In this document: positions 25,771 to 31,455 of the stretch, piece after piece
Position numbering within the stretch: position 1 is the stretch's first letter
Layout of the letters: the number at the start of each line of letters is the position of its first letter
Source: WTJX01 sp045106295
GTDB lineage: Bacteria > Bacteroidota > Bacteroidia > Cytophagales > JAAEPT01
DNA: 31,455 nucleotides
Direction of reading: 5' to 3'
NCBI GenBank assembly: GCA_045106295.1
Contig: JBGCEI010000126.1
Span: 1 to 31,455 of the forward strand
Made by a program: the position numbers and the translations under genes
The notes under the pieces: model-generated
The model's database searches: none
What the model was told of the DNA's origin: nothing
What the model saw: only the letters and a program-made list of their open reading frames with translations

Positions 25771-25939
25771 ACCCGAAATATGCATTAGAGAGTCTATTCC
25801 GAATCTAACTATCTGAAAATCAGTCGCTTTGCTAGTTTAGCCAATTTAACCCTAGCGGTGCTAGGCTGAAATGAGCTAAACCCCTGATTTCTTGCTAGTT
25901 AACTTCTCATAACGAATTCTAATGCAAAATCCGGGTTAA
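25767..25939. repeat. 173-bp imperfect palindrome, MITE-like or bidirectional stem
   Basis: The left end TTAAACCCGAAATATGCATTAGA is mirrored by the right end TCTAATGCAAAATCCGGGTTAA (25918-25939). The outer 52 positions agree at about two thirds, with blocks CCCG, TGCATTAGA, TAACTA and GAAAATCAG/CTGATTTC. The centre is a perfect hairpin, CCTAGC-GGT-GCTAGG (25851-25865). The element fills the gap between the IstA remnant and the porP/sprF-like gene. The stop codons of both flanking frames lie in its outermost bases. It has no coding capacity and may be a miniature inverted-repeat element, or act as a terminator for both sides. Confidence 0.6.
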
Positions 25940-26967
25940 AATTGCGGACAAGGAATAATCTGGTGTCTTCGGAGAGGTTTTTTTCTATCTATCTTTAGAT
26001 CAAAAAGGTAGACTAGCGATAGTTCATGAGCTCCACCTGTACTGATGGATTGCTGAGAAATGGTGAAATCATAACTATAAGCTGCGGTTAAGCCATGTTG
26101 ACTATAGCCTGCCAACAAAGCAATCGACTCTCTACTAAATCCATTTACACGGGAAGAAGTTCCAAGAGGAAGTCCTCTATTCCATATTCCAAACATAAAA
26201 ATGCCATAATGTACGTCTAAACCTAAGTCTAACTGCGTAAATGCTCCTTGCTTCTTTAGTAAAAGCTTAGGGTTAATAAAAAGTTCCTTTTTCACTACAC
26301 TGTACAGTAAACGGTACAACGGTCTCAATACTTTTAATTTTAAAGGAAGCCTTGCTCCTGCATGTAGATTGAACCGAATAGGCAATACCTCATTTGAATT
26401 CAAGAAAGAGTTAGTAGGTTTATTTAAATGAAAAGCAGAGAACCCAAGAGAATACACACTATTGTGTAACTCTAGCCCTCCACTAATATCTATATAACTA
26501 TTATTTGGTGATGTTATCGATTCAGTGGATGAAGCCCCTGTTTCAAACGTAATCTTAGATAAGTCTATTCTACGAATTCCATATCCTATACCTGTCCCCA
26601 TTCTTACCTCTACTTTTTTAGTTAAATTAAAATAGAAGGAATAGTTAGCCGTAACTGTAGTCGTACTAAACGCTTCACCCAACTGGTCTTTTACGACAGA
26701 CAAGCCTACACCTGAACTAAAACGAGGTAAACTTTGATCAATAGAAGCAGAATAAGTCACAAAATTGGCTGGAATAGATGGCCATTGATTCCTATATAAA
26801 AAAGCTGCTTTAGTTAATTTTGTAGAACCAGACAAAGCAGGGTTTAAATACAATGGAGCTGCATAGAACTGCGTAAATTGAGGATCTTGCGCCTTTAATT
26901 TTTGTAATAATACGGCATTAAGCAGTATAAAAAAAACTGTAATCTTATAACAATCAATTATTTTCAC
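25936..26967 (-). CDS. PorP/SprF-family outer-membrane protein (type IX secretion partner)
   Basis: The 343-residue protein has a signal peptide (about 1-26, ending KLKAQ) and the family opening DPQFTQFYAAPLYLNPALSGS. Alternating beta strands follow, with YRNQWPSI, SVVKDQLG and AAYSYDFTIS, which is typical of a PorP/SprF beta-barrel-like domain. The C-terminal PCPQF is a usual family ending. Members are paired with secreted proteins that carry type B sorting domains and are thought to hold or help export them. Here the partner gene lies 13 bp upstream on the same strand. The stop codon falls at the edge of the palindrome. Confidence 0.9.
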   Translation of the reverse strand: MKIIDCYKITVFFILLNAVLLQKLKAQDPQFTQFYAAPLYLNPALSGSTKLTKAAFLYRNQWPSIPANFVTYSASIDQSLPRFSSGVGLSVVKDQLGEAFSTTTVTANYSFYFNLTKKVEVRMGTGIGYGIRRIDLSKITFETGASSTESITSPNNSYIDISGGLELHNSVYSLGFSAFHLNKPTNSFLNSNEVLPIRFNLHAGARLPLKLKVLRPLYRLLYSVVKKELFINPKLLLKKQGAFTQLDLGLDVHYGIFMFGIWNRGLPLGTSSRVNGFSRESIALLAGYSQHGLTAAYSYDFTISQQSISTGGAHELSLVYLFDLKIDRKKPLRRHQIIPCPQF

Positions 26968-26980
26968 TTTTCTAACCTAC

Positions 26981-29900
26981 TTATCGTAATAAATTGATTT
27001 CCCCTGCTGTAATATCTATCCTTCCATTTGGGTTAGTCGTCTCCAACCTATAGATGTACACTCCTACTGGTGCAGGAGTTCCATTTAAGGTTCCATCCCA
27101 CCCTACTTGTGTATCCGTTGTACTAAAAATTAGACTCCCCCAACGGTTAAATATGGTAAACTTATAGTTAGTAACCCCCTGTACTTCTGGCTTAAACACA
27201 TCATTACGCCCATCACCATTAGGTGAAAACCCAGAAAAAACATCCACCTTTCCACTCCCCTGTTCTGCTGTTACTGCGGAGGGTAGCAGCAGCGTATCTG
27301 AACAAAAACCTTGCTTCGCAATTAATTCCACATTATAAACACCTGGTGTCTGATAACTATGAGAAGGGCTTGCTGATGTAACAGTGTCCGACCCATCTCC
27401 AAAAATCCATTGATAATTAGTAGCTCCAGATGACGCATTTACAAAAGTAACGGGGTTTGGTAAAAAAACAGTTGAAACATTAGGCAAGAAGCTTGCTCTA
27501 GGTGTAGTTAATATTTCAATAAACATAGTATCCTTTATATCGAATCCTGCACTATTTGTAGCGATTAAGGTAACAATATAGTTCCCTGCTTGTGTATATT
27601 CGTGGCTAGCATCTCTATTTGTAGATGTGTTACTTACCCCTGGAGTAGGGTCTCCAAAATCCCATTCATATACTACATCAGGTGCATCTGGAACAGTTTG
27701 ATTTGTAAACTGTACCGTAAGAGGCAAACACCCTCTAGAAGTATCCATGTCAAAATTCGCTGTTGGGATAAAGGCTGGAATCACAATAAAACTATCTACT
27801 TGATCACTACAGTAGGCATTTCTAACTTCATAGGATATCGTTTGAGCGCCGTATAATGTAAAGTCATGTACCTGAGTTCCTGTAGTATTAGTGTCATTCG
27901 CTACCCCCGTTTCATTCCAATCGTACACATAATCATCTATTTCTCCATTACTGGCATCTGATACAGTAACTGTCGTGGTACTATCTTGTATAGAGTAATT
28001 CAACGCAGCATCCAGTACTCTTCTTAATGTAATCGTAGTATTTGTATTTCCTGGGCAACCAAATAAAGACACATAATTCAAGTCTATTTGATAGGTAGTG
28101 TCTGTAATAGCTAGTGTATCTCTAAAGTAAGTAGAGAAAACTGGAAACACCCCTGAACCAGTATTCGTAGGAGGTGCTCCTGTTCCAAATGTCCATGTTC
28201 CAGTAAACATAGGTTCTGAAGGCGTAAATTCGATAGCTAATGGACTACAGCCATCAATCGAAGAAGGTAAAATATCTACACTAGGTTCAGGAAATATGGA
28301 CACTCCTTGAGAGAGAGAATCAATACACCCTTCAGGTGAAGTAATGATCAATTGTATGATATCGTAAGCTATCGTAGAACTTGTATTTGTAAAAGTAGTG
28401 GATACATTCGAAGTATTATTAATGGCTAAAACCGCTGGAGACCCTCCGCCAAAATTCCATTGAAACAAACTATCACCTGTAGAGATATCTGTATTATTCG
28501 CAACATCTACTAATAATGGACTACACTGGGGACTAGGTACAGTTGAGGTGAATAAAGGCCTTGGTAAATCATATACGGTAACCGTATCAAATGAAGAGTC
28601 CGCACACGCTCCTGCTTGGACTAATATTTTAATAGGGAATACTCTTACTGCCGTATCTGTATTTGTAAATGGTCGTACAAAGTTAACAGCCGTTTCATTG
28701 TCTGAAACAGGCCCTAAGCTTCCATACTCCCAATAGAAAGTCGTAACCCCAGCTGGAAATACCGATGTATTCTCAAAATTGACAGCTAGTGGAGTACAAC
28801 CACTGTCTACATCAATAGTGAAGTCAGCTGTTACTTCATCAAAAACGGTTACTGTAAAATCTGCCGAGTCAATACAGGCGCCTGTATTCACTATCAATTC
28901 GGCTGTAAATGTACCACCACCGGTTAGGTATTCATAACTCGTGTCTGTAATGGCTCCTGGTATATTACCTGTTGGTATGACGGTAGCATCTAAGGTATCA
29001 AAATCCCACGTATAGGTTGATGTAGCACCAATATCAGTAGAGGTATTTTCAAAAGTAGTTGCCACACCAAAACAAGCGGGATCAATATTAGCAGTTACTG
29101 TAGGAATGGCGTATACTTCTAAGGGAAGGGTAAAGGTATTTGCACAAGCTATGGAACCTACCGATACATTAGTAGCTACTAACTCGGGATTGTAAACATC
29201 TGCTCCTGTATAGGTTTGTACAGGAGGAACTTGTCCATTAAATGTATTGGTATTATCAAAATCCCATACAAAGGATGCAATAGGCGTTCCATCTCCATTA
29301 GCAGAATTATCTGTAAAAGTAACTTCTCTTGTTCCACAACTGTCAGCAGTGGTAGCAATAGTAAAATCTGCAATAGGTGCTCCTAATACAAATACGGAAT
29401 CTGTAATGGTATCAGAACACAATAACCCATTCCCTGTATTTACCACTAACTCTACATAATGCCATCCTACGGCAGAAAATGAGCGTGTATCAGTAGCATT
29501 TGCTACATCCAATGTACCATAAGCACCTCCATCAAATCTCCATTGATATTGAATAGGTCCTGTACCGGTAGAGGTCGCAGCAGAAAAAGTCTCATTTTTA
29601 TTTTGGCAGATCGTATCCGCAGGTAATGTAATGGCTGCTACTGGTGCTGCCACATAGGCTAATGTGACCATATTTGTAGTTGTACCACAGGTATTGGTAG
29701 TAGATAGTTCCACATCGTAGGTATCTCCTGGAGCACCTCCTGGTAAACGAACAACTTGTGGTGAATTTAAAGCTGCTGGCGTAACCGGGTTTGCTACATT
29801 ATATGGTGCCGGTAAGTTACTGAAATCCCATTGGGTGAAGCGGGCATCTGGATCGGCAGGACATGCGCTAGGTGTCAAATCCGTTAAAGTAATATCTGTA

Positions 29901-30628
29901 TCGAAACAAAGAAATAAAATATCTGCATTTATAGCGGCATTATCCACATCTCTTACGGTTACTTCTCCTGTTTTATCGGTATTTGTAGTCATTATATCAC
30001 ATCCAAAATCAGCTGTTAGAGTGATTATCGGCTGACAGACTCCTCCAACTGGTGTGGCATATGTATGAGTAATGTCTGGACCACCTTCCGAACCTGCTGC
30101 TCCTGAAACTTGAGTAACCACATCTGTAGTTCCGTCTCCCCAGTCCCATGTAAAGGTTACTGAATCATCTACATTAGTCGAATTATTTTCAAATGTAAAT
30201 ACTGTTGCTCCCACACACCCTTCATTTGGAGAAGTAGGGTCTCTAGCAAAATTAACAGAAGGTCTTCTTTGATTAACTACTGTACCGATTACTTGTTCGC
30301 CTGCACAAGTTCCTAAGGTATTAGTGACTGTAATCGTAAATGTACCTAAGGTGGTGTAGGTATGGGGAATATCTAAGCCTACTGTCCACGGTGTCGGAGT
30401 TGAGTTAACAACAGCAGAACCGTCCCCCCAGTCAATCGTATAGCTTGTTAACTCTACTGTTGTATATAATTCTATCGTAAAATTATCTGTCCCTCCTGTT
30501 ACGCCATTACATTGCTCAAATGTTGGAGTTGCAGAAGGAATAAAGTTCTCATCTAAAATCTCAAATGCACACTGCGAAAAAGCAGTCTGAACAAAGAAAA
30601 CAGTAAAAAACAGAAGAAGTAGGCGCAT
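26981..30628 (-). CDS. Giant PKD-repeat surface protein with T9SS type B (gliding-motility-type) C-terminal domain
   Basis: The 1215-residue protein opens with a signal peptide (MRLLLLFFTVFFVQTAFSQ) and contains about ten to twelve PKD-like beta domains with cores such as DWGDGS, WDWGDGT, WDFDT, EWDFGDP and WIFGDGS. The last 90 residues form the type B sorting domain: FSGFSPNGDGRNDVF, FTIFNRWGSLIF, GWDG and PVGVYIYRL. It should leave the cell by the type IX system and sit on the surface as an adhesin or matrix protein. The PKD units give reach, and no catalytic domain is visible. The PorP/SprF-like gene follows at once and is its probable dedicated partner. A near-match -7 box (TATATTTA, 30653-30646) lies 18 bp before the ATG. 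Confidence 0.9.
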   Translation of the reverse strand: MRLLLLFFTVFFVQTAFSQCAFEILDENFIPSATPTFEQCNGVTGGTDNFTIELYTTVELTSYTIDWGDGSAVVNSTPTPWTVGLDIPHTYTTLGTFTITVTNTLGTCAGEQVIGTVVNQRRPSVNFARDPTSPNEGCVGATVFTFENNSTNVDDSVTFTWDWGDGTTDVVTQVSGAAGSEGGPDITHTYATPVGGVCQPIITLTADFGCDIMTTNTDKTGEVTVRDVDNAAINADILFLCFDTDITLTDLTPSACPADPDARFTQWDFSNLPAPYNVANPVTPAALNSPQVVRLPGGAPGDTYDVELSTTNTCGTTTNMVTLAYVAAPVAAITLPADTICQNKNETFSAATSTGTGPIQYQWRFDGGAYGTLDVANATDTRSFSAVGWHYVELVVNTGNGLLCSDTITDSVFVLGAPIADFTIATTADSCGTREVTFTDNSANGDGTPIASFVWDFDNTNTFNGQVPPVQTYTGADVYNPELVATNVSVGSIACANTFTLPLEVYAIPTVTANIDPACFGVATTFENTSTDIGATSTYTWDFDTLDATVIPTGNIPGAITDTSYEYLTGGGTFTAELIVNTGACIDSADFTVTVFDEVTADFTIDVDSGCTPLAVNFENTSVFPAGVTTFYWEYGSLGPVSDNETAVNFVRPFTNTDTAVRVFPIKILVQAGACADSSFDTVTVYDLPRPLFTSTVPSPQCSPLLVDVANNTDISTGDSLFQWNFGGGSPAVLAINNTSNVSTTFTNTSSTIAYDIIQLIITSPEGCIDSLSQGVSIFPEPSVDILPSSIDGCSPLAIEFTPSEPMFTGTWTFGTGAPPTNTGSGVFPVFSTYFRDTLAITDTTYQIDLNYVSLFGCPGNTNTTITLRRVLDAALNYSIQDSTTTVTVSDASNGEIDDYVYDWNETGVANDTNTTGTQVHDFTLYGAQTISYEVRNAYCSDQVDSFIVIPAFIPTANFDMDTSRGCLPLTVQFTNQTVPDAPDVVYEWDFGDPTPGVSNTSTNRDASHEYTQAGNYIVTLIATNSAGFDIKDTMFIEILTTPRASFLPNVSTVFLPNPVTFVNASSGATNYQWIFGDGSDTVTSASPSHSYQTPGVYNVELIAKQGFCSDTLLLPSAVTAEQGSGKVDVFSGFSPNGDGRNDVFKPEVQGVTNYKFTIFNRWGSLIFSTTDTQVGWDGTLNGTPAPVGVYIYRLETTNPNGRIDITAGEINLLR

Positions 30629-30662
30629 AGGAGTAATAGCAACAATAAATATACCACGTACA

Positions 30663-30684
30663 CAAAAACGTTCTAAACTAGAAC
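30663..30684 (-). terminator. Rho-independent terminator behind gatB
   Basis: Read on the minus strand, GTTCTA-GTT-TAGAAC (30684-30670) is followed by GTTTTTG. It lies 22 bp after the gatB stop and separates gatB from the T9SS pair. The stem is short (6 bp), so efficiency is uncertain. Confidence 0.5.
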
Positions 30685-30706
30685 TTCCTTACAAGTTAAC
30701 AATAAA

Positions 30707-31455
30707 TTAACTTAATTTCATAGCTAATAATTGATTTGTCACTTTAGGGTCTGCTTTCCCTTGGCTTTTTTTCATTATTTCACCCATAAAAAGCCCTAAC
30801 AAACCTTTTTGACCACTTTTGTAAGCCTCTACTTTATCAGGGTAAGCAGCTAACACTTCGTCTATTAGTTTTTCGATTCCCCCTTCATCACTATCTTGAA
30901 TAAGGTTCATTTCTTCAGCCAGTGAAAAAACATCTTTTTCTGGGTTTTTCACCAACTCAGGAAACAGTTTTTGTGTCGCTACGGAATTACTCACTTTTCC
31001 TTCCTTTACAATAGCAATCAAATTAGCCACTTGTTTTGCTGGCAAAGGAAATTGCTCCATAGAGAGCGTCAACTCATTTAAGTAAGATTTAATAGCTCCC
31101 ATTAACCAATTAGAGGCTGACTTATACTCTTTAGTATACTTACATATTTCTTCGTAATACAAAGCTGTTGCCTTATCGTCTGCAATTACGTATGCATCGT
31201 ATTCAGGTAGTTTGTATTCTTCTACAAACTTTTTAATCAAATCATTAGGCAAAGGAGGCATCATGCTCTCAACTTCCTTTATCCATGCTTCAGAGACAAC
31301 TAATGGCTGCAAATCTGGCGCAGGAAAATAACGCTCATCATTTAAGGCTTCTTTACTCCTCATCATACGGGTAGTACCATTTACGGCATCAAACAACCTG
31401 GTTTCACCACCTACTAACTCTCCTTTTTCTACTGACTCAATTTGTCTCTCAATTT
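30707..31455 (-). CDS. gatB: Asp-tRNA(Asn)/Glu-tRNA(Gln) amidotransferase subunit B, C-terminal part (runs off the window)
   Basis: The frame is open to the window edge and ends with TAA at 30709-30707, about 249 residues. GatB marks include GETRLFDAVNGTTRMMRSKE, DERYFPAPDLQPL, VSEAWI and LPNDLIKKF. The C-terminal helical YqeY-like tail domain ends GLLGLFMGEIMKKSQGKADPKVTNQLL. GatB binds the mischarged tRNA and, with GatA and GatC, converts Asp-tRNA-Asn or Glu-tRNA-Gln to the amide. Internal TTG or ATG codons after the edge are not starts, because the sequence upstream (IERQIESVEKGEL) is still GatB. Confidence 0.95.
   Translation of the reverse strand, partial: IERQIESVEKGELVGGETRLFDAVNGTTRMMRSKEALNDERYFPAPDLQPLVVSEAWIKEVESMMPPLPNDLIKKFVEEYKLPEYDAYVIADDKATALYYEEICKYTKEYKSASNWLMGAIKSYLNELTLSMEQFPLPAKQVANLIAIVKEGKVSNSVATQKLFPELVKNPEKDVFSLAEEMNLIQDSDEGGIEKLIDEVLAAYPDKVEAYKSGQKGLLGLFMGEIMKKSQGKADPKVTNQLLAMKLS

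Noticed and set aside
27590..30035. Plus-strand open frames of 60-90 codons opposite the PKD gene
   Set aside because: They are antisense shadows of a strongly supported gene and show no family features.
26981..30628. Polymorphic toxin or enzyme domain in the giant PKD protein
   Set aside because: The C-terminus is a standard type B sorting domain, and no catalytic motif is seen among the PKD repeats.

Overview
The window is about 31 kb of an AT-rich bacterial chromosome that reads as Bacteroidota, most likely a Cytophagales-type gliding or marine lineage. The evidence is a type IX secretion (T9SS) type B substrate next to a PorP/SprF partner, a second secreted protein with a type A C-terminal sorting domain, a DUF4105 protein, a fused E1 alpha/beta 2-oxoacid dehydrogenase, and several matches to the Bacteroidota -7 promoter element TAnnTTTG. 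Genes are close-packed. I see no phage, CRISPR array or intact insertion sequence.

Left part (1-5200, minus strand): the start of a lipoprotein gene runs off the edge. Then comes a leftward unit of a large hybrid histidine kinase, a stand-alone receiver protein, a 90-residue conserved protein and a PhnP-like metallo-beta-lactamase-fold hydrolase. Together they look like a phosphorelay coupled to two small housekeeping-like genes.

Centre left (5200-12450): an E1 alpha/beta fusion; a 411-bp gap with the wrecked 3' end of a cytochrome c peroxidase gene and two interleaved inverted repeats; tyrS with a DUF4105 membrane protein directly behind it; and, convergent to these, accA followed by a metallohydrolase gene broken by an in-frame stop at the edge of a run of 17 A.

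Centre (12460-18140, plus strand): tRNA-Asp with its terminator, then a tight five-gene run of SulP permease, persulfide dioxygenase/double rhodanese, two half-size YeeE/YedE proteins and a DEAD-box helicase. The first four form a sulfur (persulfide/thiosulfate/sulfate) handling module. A polytopic membrane protein follows, convergent with a secreted M43 metalloprotease.

Right part (21600-31455): a PfkB-family kinase, then a two-gene unit that encodes all three steps of phosphorylated serine biosynthesis (SerB-SerA fusion plus SerC). Next is a small scarred region with an IS21 IstA-like remnant and a 170-bp imperfect palindrome. Last are the leftward T9SS pair (giant PKD protein and PorP/SprF protein) and the 3' part of gatB.

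I did not find a clearly undescribed multi-gene system. The points most worth a second look are the decayed or broken genes, the palindromic element, the interleaved repeats before tyrS, and the compact serine and sulfur gene arrangements.
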